Part shown: positions 1-11,329 of the stretch, piece after piece
Layout: each line of letters starts with the position of its first letter
Position numbering within the stretch: the stretch's first letter is position 1
NCBI RefSeq assembly: GCF_027594865.1
Contig: NZ_CP089391.1
Location: 558,001 to 622,000, forward strand
Direction: 5' to 3'
Length of the DNA: 64,000 bases
From: Bradyrhizobium xenonodulans
Lineage (GTDB): Bacteria; Pseudomonadota; Alphaproteobacteria; Rhizobiales; Xanthobacteraceae
Made by a program: the position numbers and the translations under genes
Notes under the pieces: model-generated
What the model saw: the letters and a program-made list of their open reading frames with translations, nothing else
What the model was told of the DNA's origin: nothing
Databases searched by the model: none

Positions 1-1940
<1,940 letters not shown>

Positions 1941-2129
1941 TCAAAAACGGCAATCTTGGCGGTCGTTCTCCGCAAGATTCAACCACTATATGGGTCAAGA
2001 GAGAGGGCCCAAAGGTTCATGCGCAGCAGGCTGTGACAGAGCGCCGCGACACCGCGCCATGCAGAAACGCGCCTGTACACGGTTGCGTGACCTTCATAAC
2101 CTCCGCGGCGCAATTTCAGGAGATGCGAC

Positions 2130-3749
2130 GTGGCGAAGACGGCGACCAGGAAGAAAACTGCTTCGAAGACGGCAGCGAAGACCGCGAGCAAGACGAGCAC
2201 CGCTCGCAAGGTGGCCGTCGCGAAGGCGGGCAGGAAGACAGTCAGCAAGGCCGTCAAGACGACGGCACCTGGCAAGCCGGCCGCGGCACGCAAGCCGGCC
2301 CGGGCACGCAAGCCGGCCCGGGCACGCCGGCCGAAGGGCCCGGCCTGGCAATGGTCGGCAGTCGAGACTGTCGCTGCGATCCGCTCCGGCGCCATCTCCG
2401 CCGTCGAGGCGGTCGAAGCGCATCTCGAGCGGATGCGCGCCGTCAATCCGCGGCTGAACGCGGTCGTCGTCGATCTCAGCGAGGAGGCGCTGGCCGCGGC
2501 GCATGCGGCCGACAAGCAGCGTGCCAAGGGCGGCGAGCTCGGCCTGCTGCACGGCGTGCCCATCACCATCAAGGAGAACGTCGATTACGAAGGCCGGCCC
2601 AATTTCAACGGCGTTCCCGCCAACAAGGATCTCGTCGCGCCGTCGGATTCGCCCGTCGTCCGCAACCTGAAGAAGGCGGGTGCGATCGTCATCGGCCTCA
2701 CCAACACCCCGGAATTCTCCTTCCGCGGCTTCACTGACAATCCCCTGCACGGGCTGACGCTCAATCCCTGGGATCCCAATATCACCTGCGGCGGCTCCTC
2801 GGGCGGCGCGGGCTCGGCGGTCGCCGCCGGCATCGGCACCATCGCCCATGGCAACGACATCGGCGGCTCGCTGCGCTGGCCGGCGCATTGCAATGGCGTT
2901 GCCACCATCAAGCCGACGCAGGGCCGCATCCCCGCGTTCAACGCGAGCGCTGCGGCCGAGCGGCCGATGCTGGCGCATCTGATGTCGGCGCAAGGCCCGC
3001 TCGCCCGCCATGTGGCCGATGTCCGCCTCGCATTGGAGGCGATGAGCCAGCGCGATCCGCGCGATCCCTGGTGGGTGCCGGCGCCGCTGGTCGGCGAGAG
3101 GCCGAAGGGACCGATCAAGGTCGCGCTGGCGAAGATCCCGGAGGACATGGACGTCGATCCGTCTGTGCACGCGGCACTGCGGCAGGCCGCCGATCATCTC
3201 GAACGCTCCGGCTATCGCGTGACCGAGGTCGATGTGCCCGACATCAACGGTGTCTGGCAGACCTGGTGCGACATCATCACCAACGAGACCGTGGTGATGC
3301 AGGAAGCCGCCATGCTGAAGGACACGTCCGAAGACTTCCACAAGGCGTGGAACGGCATGAAGACAAAGGCCGCCGTGCTTGATCTTCCCGCCTGGATGCG
3401 CGCCACCGCCGCGCGCAGCGGCCATATCCGCGCCTGGCAATTGTTCTTCGAGGAATATCCGGTGGTGCTTGCGCCGACCACGGTGAAACCGACGCCGGGC
3501 CCGCGCGACGACACCGTCAGCGCCGAGCGGGTGCGCGAGATCTTCTGGGGCGAGATCCGCTTCATCTCCGCGATCAACGTGCTGGGCCTGCCCGGCGCGG
3601 TGGTGCCGGTTGCCCTGCATGATGGCAAGCCGATCGGCGTGCAGCTCATTGCCGGGCGCTATCGCGAGGATCTTGCGCTCGATGCAGCGGCCGCGATCGA
3701 GAAGCGCGCCGGCGTGCTCACCCATCGGCTCTGGGAGACGATGGCCTGA
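2130..3749 (+). CDS. Amidase-signature hydrolase with histone-H1-like basic N-terminal tail
   Basis: The 539-residue protein starts at a GTG with AGGAG eight bases upstream. From about residue 75 it is a normal amidase-signature enzyme: catalytic Lys148 in ITIKEN, the cis-Ser in CGGSSGGAG (Ser223) and the nucleophile Ser247 in NDIGGSLRW, with the family's 24-residue spacing. It would hydrolyse a carboxamide to acid and ammonia; the substrate is unknown. Residues 1-71 are unusual. They are almost entirely Lys, Ala, Thr, Arg and Pro, in the style of bacterial histone-H1 tails, and end in a KPARAR-type tandem repeat. No signal peptide or membrane segment is visible. The tail could bind nucleic acid or simply be a disordered extension. 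Confidence 0.88.
   Translation: MAKTATRKKTASKTAAKTASKTSTARKVAVAKAGRKTVSKAVKTTAPGKPAAARKPARARKPARARRPKGPAWQWSAVETVAAIRSGAISAVEAVEAHLERMRAVNPRLNAVVVDLSEEALAAAHAADKQRAKGGELGLLHGVPITIKENVDYEGRPNFNGVPANKDLVAPSDSPVVRNLKKAGAIVIGLTNTPEFSFRGFTDNPLHGLTLNPWDPNITCGGSSGGAGSAVAAGIGTIAHGNDIGGSLRWPAHCNGVATIKPTQGRIPAFNASAAAERPMLAHLMSAQGPLARHVADVRLALEAMSQRDPRDPWWVPAPLVGERPKGPIKVALAKIPEDMDVDPSVHAALRQAADHLERSGYRVTEVDVPDINGVWQTWCDIITNETVVMQEAAMLKDTSEDFHKAWNGMKTKAAVLDLPAWMRATAARSGHIRAWQLFFEEYPVVLAPTTVKPTPGPRDDTVSAERVREIFWGEIRFISAINVLGLPGAVVPVALHDGKPIGVQLIAGRYREDLALDAAAAIEKRAGVLTHRLWETMA
2274..2327 (+). repeat. Three tandem 18-bp units inside the amidase tail
   Basis: Three head-to-tail 18-base units encode KPAAAR, KPARAR and KPARAR. 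Units two and three (2292-2309 and 2310-2327) are identical and the first differs by a base exchange. In-frame units like these can expand or contract by slippage, which would lengthen or shorten the basic tail without disturbing the enzyme. Confidence 0.9.
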
Positions 3750-3781
3750 ACCCAGGCAAGCCGTTGACGCGTTGGCGGTGC

Positions 3782-3808
3782 ACCCTCTCCCCTTGCGTGG
3801 GAGAGGGT
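3782..3808. repeat. Perfect 10-bp inverted repeat after the amidase gene
   Basis: ACCCTCTCCC pairs perfectly with GGGAGAGGGT around a 7-base loop, 32 bases after the amidase stop. There is no following T-run, so rho-independent termination is possible but not well supported. The GGGAGAGGG type of palindrome resembles dispersed repeats known from Bradyrhizobium intergenic regions. Confidence 0.6.
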
Positions 3809-3953
3809 AGCTTCGCGCCACCTCTTCCTACAAAGGGAAAAGCAACGCGGCTGGCGCGGCAAGATCGCGCAATTCGTTAATCCGGTTTAACGTGAATCTC
3901 GGCCAATTCACCAACAAGCATTAGGGTTACTTCCTCGATCTCTATGCGAATTA

Positions 3954-4053
3954 TTGTCCGCTTTACCACCCACCTCTAACAGAGGAGCAGCGGACAACGC
4001 ACATGCCTCATACAGGCCAATAAGTGCGGCCCGCTCCACGCGGAGGTGGCACG
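3954..4053 (+). promoter_or_regulatory. Structured 5' leader with potential anti-Shine-Dalgarno, upstream of metY-like gene
   Basis: A perfect 9-bp outer stem (TTGTCCGCT 3954-3962 with AGCGGACAA 3989-3997) encloses a 5-bp hairpin (CCTCT 3973-3977 with AGAGG 3981-3985, loop AAC). The strand CCACCTC at 3970-3976, partly within that hairpin, is also perfectly complementary to GAGGTGG at 4043-4049, which contains the Shine-Dalgarno sequence of the next gene. The RNA could therefore switch between an upstream hairpin with the ribosome site free and a pairing that hides it. This is the layout of a translational riboswitch or attenuator. I could not match it to the SAM-II consensus, so the class is unknown. 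Confidence 0.5.
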
Positions 4054-5355
4054 ATGCGCAACGAAACGATCGCTATTCACGCCGGCTACGAGCCCGAAGC
4101 CACCACGCACGCCGTGGCCGTGCCGATCTACCAGACGGCAGCCTACGCCTTCGACAGCGCCGATCATGGCGCGGCGCTCTTCAATCTCGAGGCCGAAGGT
4201 TTCCGCTACAGCCGCATCGCCAATCCAACCAGCGCGGTGCTGGAAAAGCGCATCGCTCAGCTCGAAGGCGGCGTCGGCGCGCTTGCGGTCGCGACCGGGC
4301 AGGCTGCGCTGCATTTCGCCTTCGTCAACGTCGCCGACCACGGCGGCAACATCGTCTCCGTGCCGCAGCTGTACGGCACCACGCACACGTTGCTGTCGCA
4401 CATCCTGCCGCGCCAGGGCATCACCGGCCGCTTCGCCGAGAGCGACAAGCCCGAGGCGATCGAAAGGCTGATCGACGAGAACACCCGCGCCGTGTTCGCC
4501 GAGACCATCGGCAATCCCGCCGGCAACGTCTGCGACATCGAGGCGCTCGCCAACATCGCGCATGCGCATGGCGTGCCGCTGATCGTGGACAACACGGTCG
4601 CGACCCCGATCCTGCTCAAGCCGTTCGACTACGGCGCCGACATCGCCGTGCATTCACTGACCAAGTTCCTGGGCGGTCACGGCACCACGCTCGGCGGCGC
4701 CATCGTCGATTCCGGCAACTTCCCCTGGGCGAAGCACGCCGACCGCTTCCCGGCCTACAACGAGCCTGACGCGTCCTATCATGGCCTCGTCTACGCCGAG
4801 CGTTTCGGCAGGACCGCCTATATCGAGCGCGCCCGCAGCGTCTATCAGCGCACCATGGGTTCGGTGCTGTCACCCTTCAACGCCTTCCTGCTGATCCAGG
4901 GCATCGAGACCGTGGCGCTGCGCATGGAGCGCCACTGCGAGAACGCCCGCAAGGTCGCCGAATTTTTGCGCGGCGATCCCCGTGTCGCCTGGGTCAACTA
5001 CACCGGTTTCCCGGACAGCCCATACTATCCGCTGGTGCAGAAATATCTGAACGGCAACGCCTCCTCGCTGTTCACCTTCGGCATCAAGGGGGGCATGGAA
5101 GCCGGCAAGGCCTTCTACGACGCGCTGAAGCTGATCACGCGCCTCGTCAATATCGGCGATGCCAAGTCGCTGGCCTGCCATCCGGCCTCGACCACGCACC
5201 GGCAGATGTCGGCGGAGCAGCAGCGGGCCGCCGGCGTATTGCCGGAAACGATCCGCCTCTCGATCGGCATCGAGCATTCCGCAGATATCATCGAGGACAT
5301 CGACCAGGCGCTGGACAAGGCCTGTCCGTCGGCACGCCTTCAGGCCGCGGAGTAG
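4054..5355 (+). CDS. metY: O-acetylhomoserine sulfhydrylase-type enzyme (Cys/Met metabolism PLP family)
   Basis: The 433-residue product has the fold-type-I PLP pattern of the gamma family: an early RYSRIANPTSAVLE segment, the VDNT aspartate near 179, and the PLP lysine Lys204 in SLTKFLGGHG. The length fits MetY (O-acetylhomoserine aminocarboxypropyltransferase, about 430) better than MetB or MetZ (about 390-400). It would form homocysteine from O-acylhomoserine and sulfide in methionine synthesis. The chosen ATG has GGAGG seven bases upstream; an in-frame start at 4024 adds ten residues but has no such site. A MetA-like gene follows after 13 bases, supporting one methionine operon. The structured leader upstream suggests control at translation. 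Confidence 0.88.
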   Translation: MRNETIAIHAGYEPEATTHAVAVPIYQTAAYAFDSADHGAALFNLEAEGFRYSRIANPTSAVLEKRIAQLEGGVGALAVATGQAALHFAFVNVADHGGNIVSVPQLYGTTHTLLSHILPRQGITGRFAESDKPEAIERLIDENTRAVFAETIGNPAGNVCDIEALANIAHAHGVPLIVDNTVATPILLKPFDYGADIAVHSLTKFLGGHGTTLGGAIVDSGNFPWAKHADRFPAYNEPDASYHGLVYAERFGRTAYIERARSVYQRTMGSVLSPFNAFLLIQGIETVALRMERHCENARKVAEFLRGDPRVAWVNYTGFPDSPYYPLVQKYLNGNASSLFTFGIKGGMEAGKAFYDALKLITRLVNIGDAKSLACHPASTTHRQMSAEQQRAAGVLPETIRLSIGIEHSADIIEDIDQALDKACPSARLQAAE

Positions 5356-5368
5356 GCGAGCGCCTGCG

Positions 5369-6364
5369 ATGACGATCTTGATCGACAGGGATCAAGTGAT
5401 ATCGAGCCCGGCGCTGGTCCCGGCCGGGGGCGGCCTTGCGCATGGCCACGCCGAACTCACCATCGGCCTGATCAACAACATGCCGGATCTGGCGCTGAAG
5501 GCGACCGAGCGGCAGTTCATGAAACTGCTCCAGGCCGCCGCTGGCCCGCGCCGCATCCGCTTCCATTGTTTTTCGTTGCCGTCGGTGAAACGCTCGCCGG
5601 AAGCCAGGTGGCATGTCGAGAGCGAATATTCGGAGCTCACCGAGCTCAGGCACCACAAGTTCGACGGGTTGATCGTGACAGGCGCCGAGCCGGTCGCGCC
5701 CGAACTCGACCAGGAGCCGTATTGGCGCGATCTCACCGAGCTGATCGACTGGGCCAAGGTCAACACGCGCTCGACGATCTGGTCGTGCTTGGCCGCGCAC
5801 GCGGCGGTGCTGCATCTCGACCGCATCGAACGGCGGCGTCTCCCGGCCAAATGTCACGGCATCTTCGACTGCGAGGCCGTGACCGACGATCCGCTGACGC
5901 GCGCCGCGCCCGCGCCGCTCAAGGTCTCGCATTCGCGCCTGAACGAGCTCGCCGAGAGCGACCTCGCGCAGGCCGGCTATCAGGTGCTGACGCGTTCGGC
6001 CAAGGCCGGCGTCGACATCTTCGTCCGGCAATATGTCAGCCGGTTCGTGTTCTTCCAGGGCCACCCGGAATACGACGCGCTGTCGCTCCAGCGCGAATAT
6101 CTGCGCGATATCGGCCGCTATCTCGCGCGTGAGCGCGAGACTTATCCGCATTTGCCTGTGAGCTATTTTGACGCAGCGACCGAAGAGAAGCTCAATCGCT
6201 TCGAGAAGAAGGCGGCCCACCAGCGCCATCCGGCGCTCACCAACGAGCTGCCGGCGCTGAATTTGCGCGCCGATATCGCCGCCGGCAGCGCGGCGGCGGC
6301 GCTTTTCCGCAATTGGCTACAGTATCTGGGCGCAGATGCCCGAGCTCCGCTGCTGGCGCGCTAG
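5369..6364 (+). CDS. metA: MetA-family homoserine O-acyltransferase
   Basis: The 331-residue protein aligns with the MetA family: LINNMPDLALKATERQF near the N-terminus, the acylated cysteine Cys140 in IWSCLAAHAA, and the His232/Glu234 pair in FFQGHPEYD. It would transfer an acyl group to homoserine to make the substrate of the preceding enzyme. By hand alignment to TGAPxG/E..., the position that is Gly in succinyl and Glu in acetyl transferases is Val109 here, so the acyl donor is not obvious. The start is the ATG 13 bases after metY; a longer in-frame opening that runs back into metY is discounted. Confidence 0.82.
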   Translation: MTILIDRDQVISSPALVPAGGGLAHGHAELTIGLINNMPDLALKATERQFMKLLQAAAGPRRIRFHCFSLPSVKRSPEARWHVESEYSELTELRHHKFDGLIVTGAEPVAPELDQEPYWRDLTELIDWAKVNTRSTIWSCLAAHAAVLHLDRIERRRLPAKCHGIFDCEAVTDDPLTRAAPAPLKVSHSRLNELAESDLAQAGYQVLTRSAKAGVDIFVRQYVSRFVFFQGHPEYDALSLQREYLRDIGRYLARERETYPHLPVSYFDAATEEKLNRFEKKAAHQRHPALTNELPALNLRADIAAGSAAAALFRNWLQYLGADARAPLLAR

Positions 6365-6470
6365 CCGGAGGAATTTGGTTCCGTGTTAGGATTACCCAGG
6401 CGTTAAGCTTGCCTCAACCGGCGCGCGAATGTTTCAGTAGAGAAATACGGAATCACAGGAAACGGAAGTC

Positions 6471-7214
6471 GTGTGGTCGGCACTCCAGGGACGCGTGAGC
6501 AATCGGCTTGCCCGGCATTTCCGCGCCGCGCCGCACCGGCTGCCCGCGCATGCGCCGATGGTGAGCTTCACCTTCGACGATGCCCCCGATAGCGCCGCAG
6601 GCGAGGGCGCCGAGCTCCTGGAGCAGCATGGCGGCCGCGGCACGTTCTACCTCGCCGGCAGCCTGATCGATCGTCCGTCCGATCATTGGCGTGGCCTGTC
6701 GAATGACGCGATCGTGCGGCTTCACCGGACCGGTCACGAGATCGCCTGCCACACCTTCTCGCACCAGAGCTCGGCCCGTCTCGACGAAGCCGCCATGGCC
6801 CGCGAGATCGAGCGCAACCGCAGCCATTTCCACGCCATCGATTCGTCGATCGTGCTGGAAAACTTCGCCTATCCCTATGGGATCGCCTCCGTCTGGCGCA
6901 AGCCCCAGCTCGCAAAGGCCTTCCGCTCGGCGCGCGGCATCCTTCCCGGTGTCAATCGCGACGTCATCGACCTCCAGTTCCTGCGTGCCTCGCCTTTGGT
7001 GAATTACGAGATCGATACTGCAGGCGTCGATCGCTATTTCGACGACGCCGTTGCAAGCGGCGGCTGGCTGATCTTCTACGGCCATGACGTCGCGGACGCG
7101 CCGAGCCCCTATGGCTGCACGCCGCATCTGATGCGCCACGCGCTGGAGGCAGCCCAGCGACGCAGCATGCCGATCGTGACGGTGGCCGAAGCGCTGCGCC
7201 GGATCGGGGCGTAG
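6471..7214 (+). CDS. Polysaccharide deacetylase (NodB-homology domain)
   Basis: The 247-residue protein opens at a GTG preceded by AGGAAACGGA. It has the NodB-domain metal motifs: TFDD in VSFTFDDAPDS (about residue 38) and the HxxxH motif in HEIACHTFSHQ (about residue 90), and a late FYGHDVAD segment. Such enzymes remove N- or O-acetyl groups from carbohydrates using a divalent metal. It is not a nodulation NodB by context, since no nod genes are present. No signal peptide is evident, so it may act in the cytoplasm or leave by a non-classical route. Confidence 0.85.
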   Translation: MWSALQGRVSNRLARHFRAAPHRLPAHAPMVSFTFDDAPDSAAGEGAELLEQHGGRGTFYLAGSLIDRPSDHWRGLSNDAIVRLHRTGHEIACHTFSHQSSARLDEAAMAREIERNRSHFHAIDSSIVLENFAYPYGIASVWRKPQLAKAFRSARGILPGVNRDVIDLQFLRASPLVNYEIDTAGVDRYFDDAVASGGWLIFYGHDVADAPSPYGCTPHLMRHALEAAQRRSMPIVTVAEALRRIGA

Positions 7215-7528
7215 CCGGCTCTTCTTTATTTCTCCTCGCTCGCGGCGGAGTGAAGGCCCTTTCTCTGCGGCCATCCTTCGAGACGCCCGCCTTTGGCGGG
7301 CCCCCAGGATGAGGACGTCGTGCGTGGCAGCAATTTCTACAGGCAAAGATAGCGCTTAGCCTCATCCTGAGGAGACCGCATAGCGGTCGTCTCGAAGGAC
7401 GAGGCGCTCGCACGGGCTCCGCCGGGGAGAGGGAGTAGCGGTGCAAGTCGCGCAAACAGTCTTGCCACGCCCGCGCCGCCATGCGACTGGCCTTGTGACG
7501 AATCCCACGGTCGTGGTTCCTGCCGCTC
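7215..7528. other. Intergenic region with paired palindromic elements
   Basis: The 314-bp gap between the deacetylase and recQ is largely occupied by two copies of a dispersed palindromic element in opposite orientation. The rest, about 120 bp directly before recQ, shows no clear promoter or structure to me. Confidence 0.7.
7271..7404. repeat. Two inverted copies of a CATCCTTCGAGAC / CTCATCCTGAGG palindromic element
   Basis: Copy one (7271-7315) reads CCATCCTTCGAGACGC, then CCCGCCTTTGGCGGG, then CCCAGGATGAGG. Copy two (7360-7404) reads CCTCATCCTGAGGAG, a short palindromic core ACCGCATAGCGGT, then CGTCTCGAAGGACGAGG, which is the reverse arrangement. Each is an imperfect hairpin with a variable GC-rich tip. 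The pair resembles a BIME or REPIN-like doublet. Related sequence recurs at 35904-35947. Confidence 0.8.
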
Positions 7529-9394
<1,866 letters not shown>

Positions 9395-9413
9395 CGGCGC
9401 GCCCTCGCCACAT

Positions 9414-9554
9414 CGTCATCCCAGACAAGCGGAGCGCAGATCCGGGATCCATACCGCGTAATCTATCTTGAGGCAGGCGGGACGACGTTCTTAGCCAAAC
9501 ATCTCCCTGGGGCTATGGATCCCAGGTCTGCGCTGACGCTTGCCCGGGACGACA
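9414..9554. repeat. Composite palindromic element with conserved spacer (copy 1)
   Basis: The left arm CGTCATCCCAGACAAGCG to GGGATCCATA (9414-9463) and the right arm TATGGATCCCAGGTCTGCGC to CCCGGGACGAC (9513-9554) are inverted relative to each other. The spacer between them contains CCGCGTAATCTATC and, later, CCAAACATCTCCCTGGGG. Nearly the same spacer words occur between the arms of the element at 31338-31467, although the arms differ. It lies between convergent recQ and acdS. Confidence 0.8.
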
Positions 9555-9581
9555 GCGGAGAGAAGGTGAGAGCTTACCGCT

Positions 9582-10598
9582 TCACCCATTCCGGAACGCG
9601 TAGGCATAGCCGTTCAGCGCCGGCGCGCCGCCGAGATGGGCGTAGAGAATCTTTGCGCCCTTCTCGAAATAGCCCTTCTGCGCGAGGTCGATCAGGCCCT
9701 GCATCGATTTGCCTTCGTAGACGGGGTCGGTGATCATGCCCTCGAGCCGCGCGGTGAGGCGGATCGCTTCCTTGGTCTCTTCCGATGGCACGCCATAGGC
9801 GGGATAGGCGTAGTCCTCGACCAGCACGACGTCGTCAGCGACGAGGTCCTTGCCGAGCTCGACGAGCTTTGCGGTGTTCTGCGCGATCTCGAGCACCTGC
9901 GCTTTCGTCTGGCTAGGGGTGAAGGAGGCGTCGATGCCGATCACCTTGCGGGCGCGGCCATCGGCGGCAAAGCCGACCAGCATGCCGGCATGGGTCGAGC
10001 CGGTGACGGTGCAGACCACGATGTAGTCGAACTTGAAGCCGAGCTCGGCTTCCTGCTTGCGCACCTCTTCGGCGAAGCCGACATAGCCGAGGCCGCCGAA
10101 CTTGTGCACGGAGGCGCCGGCCGGAATCGCGTAGGGCTTGCCGCCCGCGGCCTTCACTTCGTCGATCGCCTGCTCCCAGCTCTTGCGGATGCCGATGTCG
10201 AAGCCGTCGTCGACGAGCCGCACGTCGGCGCCCATGATGCGCGACAGCATGATGTTGCCGACGCGGTCATAAACCGCGTCCTCGTGCGGCACCCAGGCTT
10301 CCTGCACCAGGCGGCACTTCATGCCGATCTTGGCCGCGACCGCCGCGATCATGCGGGTGTGGTTCGACTGCACGCCGCCGATCGAGACCAGCGTATCGGC
10401 GTTGGAGGCGATCGCGTCGGGGATGATGTATTCGAGCTTGCGCAGCTTGTTGCCGCCATAGGCGAGGCCGGAATTGCAGTCCTCGCGCTTGGCATAGACC
10501 TCGACCTGGCCGCCGAGATGCTTCGACAGCCGCTCCAGCTTCTCGATGGGCGTCGGGCCGAAGGTCAGCGGATAGCGCGCGAATTTGTCCAGCTTCAT
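9582..10598 (-). CDS. acdS: 1-aminocyclopropane-1-carboxylate (ACC) deaminase
   Basis: The 338-residue PLP enzyme cleaves ACC, the plant ethylene precursor, to 2-oxobutyrate and ammonia. All diagnostic residues are present at their canonical numbers: Lys51 (PLP) in GGNKLRK, Ser78 in GVQSNH, Tyr294-Glu295 in DPVYEGK, and Leu322 in YAHLGG. Glu295 and Leu322 together separate true ACC deaminases from D-cysteine desulfhydrase. The divergent Lrp-type gene fits the known AcdS/AcdR arrangement of rhizobia and plant-associated bacteria, where the regulator activates acdS. It implies a lifestyle that lowers ethylene in plant roots. Confidence 0.95.
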   Translation of the reverse strand: MKLDKFARYPLTFGPTPIEKLERLSKHLGGQVEVYAKREDCNSGLAYGGNKLRKLEYIIPDAIASNADTLVSIGGVQSNHTRMIAAVAAKIGMKCRLVQEAWVPHEDAVYDRVGNIMLSRIMGADVRLVDDGFDIGIRKSWEQAIDEVKAAGGKPYAIPAGASVHKFGGLGYVGFAEEVRKQEAELGFKFDYIVVCTVTGSTHAGMLVGFAADGRARKVIGIDASFTPSQTKAQVLEIAQNTAKLVELGKDLVADDVVLVEDYAYPAYGVPSEETKEAIRLTARLEGMITDPVYEGKSMQGLIDLAQKGYFEKGAKILYAHLGGAPALNGYAYAFRNG

Positions 10599-10722
10599 GG
10601 GTCATCCCGATTGGCGTTGGTGTCAGGGACGTGGCTAGCATCCGCTTGCGGAAAGGTGCTCTCGAATATTGCGCCTATGCTGCGCCTTATCTTGCAGAGG
10701 TGACGTCATTTGCTATTATTTC

Positions 10723-10748
10723 TTCCGTTATAATCGCCATTTACGGAA
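10723..10748. promoter_or_regulatory. Inverted repeat between acdS and its Lrp regulator, candidate AcdR site
   Basis: TTCCGT (10723-10728) and ACGGAA (10743-10748) form an inverted repeat with a 14-base spacer in the AT-rich 159-bp divergent region, just upstream of the regulator start. Lrp-family proteins bind such loosely spaced inverted half-sites. The position would suit autoregulation as well as acdS control. The assignment is inferred from location and symmetry only. Confidence 0.4.
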
Positions 10749-10757
10749 ATTTCTTCC

Positions 10758-11222
10758 ATGCCCGCTCGGCTCGATCGAATTGACCTCAAGATGTTGAGAT
10801 TGCTGCAAAATAACGGTCGGCTCAGCAATGCGGAGCTGGCCGAAACCGTCGCCATTAGCCCCGCGACCTGCCATCGTCGCACCCAGCGCCTGTTCGAGGA
10901 CGGTTTTATCGCCACTGTGCGCGCCATGGTCGCCCCGAAGAAAGTGGCCAAGGGCACGCTGGTGATGGTCGGCGTGGTGCTGGACCGCTCGACGCCGGAG
11001 AGCTTTGCCATCTTCGAGCAGGCGATCGCCAGGCTGAAATTCGTGCTCGACTGCCACCTCGTCGCCGGCGACTTCGACTATTTCCTGAAAATCCGCGTCG
11101 GCGACATGGAGGATTTCAATCGCATCCACGGCGAGCAGCTCATCGCGCTGCCCGGCGTGCGCCAGACCCGCACCTTCTTCGTGATGAAGGAAGTCGTCGA
11201 CAACGCGCCGCTGGAGTTTTGA
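10758..11222 (+). CDS. acdR: Lrp/AsnC-family transcriptional regulator of acdS
   Basis: The 154-residue protein has an N-terminal AsnC-type helix-turn-helix (RIDLKMLRLLQNNGRLSNAE, then ISPATCHRRTQRLFEDGFI) and a C-terminal RAM ligand-binding domain with CHLVAGDFDYFLKIRVGDM and PGVRQTRTFFVMKEV. Divergent placement next to acdS, with only 159 bp between, is the usual arrangement for AcdR/LrpL. The family binds DNA as dimers of dimers and responds to small molecules. Confidence 0.88.
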   Translation: MPARLDRIDLKMLRLLQNNGRLSNAELAETVAISPATCHRRTQRLFEDGFIATVRAMVAPKKVAKGTLVMVGVVLDRSTPESFAIFEQAIARLKFVLDCHLVAGDFDYFLKIRVGDMEDFNRIHGEQLIALPGVRQTRTFFVMKEVVDNAPLEF

Positions 11223-11225
11223 GCC

Positions 11226-11281
11226 AGAGCGTTTTCCGGCGAAGTGGAAACCGGTTCGCGGGATGAAAATGCGTCCAACAA
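11226..11281. repeat. Dispersed short repeat (AGAGCGTTTTC...GCGAAGTGGA...CCGGTTCGCG type), copy 1
   Basis: About 56 bp directly after the Lrp gene share the ordered words AGCGTTTTC, GCGAAGTGGA, CCGGTTCGCG, a GAAAATGCGTC-like tail and a purine-rich end with 45629-45686. I know this word order as a frequent intergenic repeat in Bradyrhizobium and relatives. Its function is unknown to me. Confidence 0.75.
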
Positions 11282-11329
11282 TAATTCAGGGCTATTGATG
11301 CGCGATCCGCATCGTGGGAGGTTCGCGCG

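Larger units (their letters stand above)
3750..4053. other. Intergenic region between amidase and methionine genes
   Basis: This 304-bp gap holds a 10-bp perfect inverted repeat (3782-3791 / 3799-3808, loop CTTGCGT) shortly after the amidase stop. It looks like a dispersed hairpin or a terminator without a T-run. The structured leader described at 3954-4053 fills the downstream part. No open reading frame of interest was seen. Confidence 0.7.

Noticed and set aside
2094..3821. A 575-codon reverse-strand open frame opposite the amidase
   Set aside because: The forward frame has the complete amidase catalytic triad and a good ribosome site; the reverse frame shows no family features.
3841..3960. 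SAM-II riboswitch before the methionine genes
   Set aside because: Expected in this lineage, but the GGUGAUUUG...GCUUGC...CGCUAAA pattern is not found; only an unclassified structured leader is reported.
6471..7214. Nodulation gene nodB
   Set aside because: The NodB-homology domain is general to polysaccharide deacetylases, and no nodA, nodC or nod box is present.
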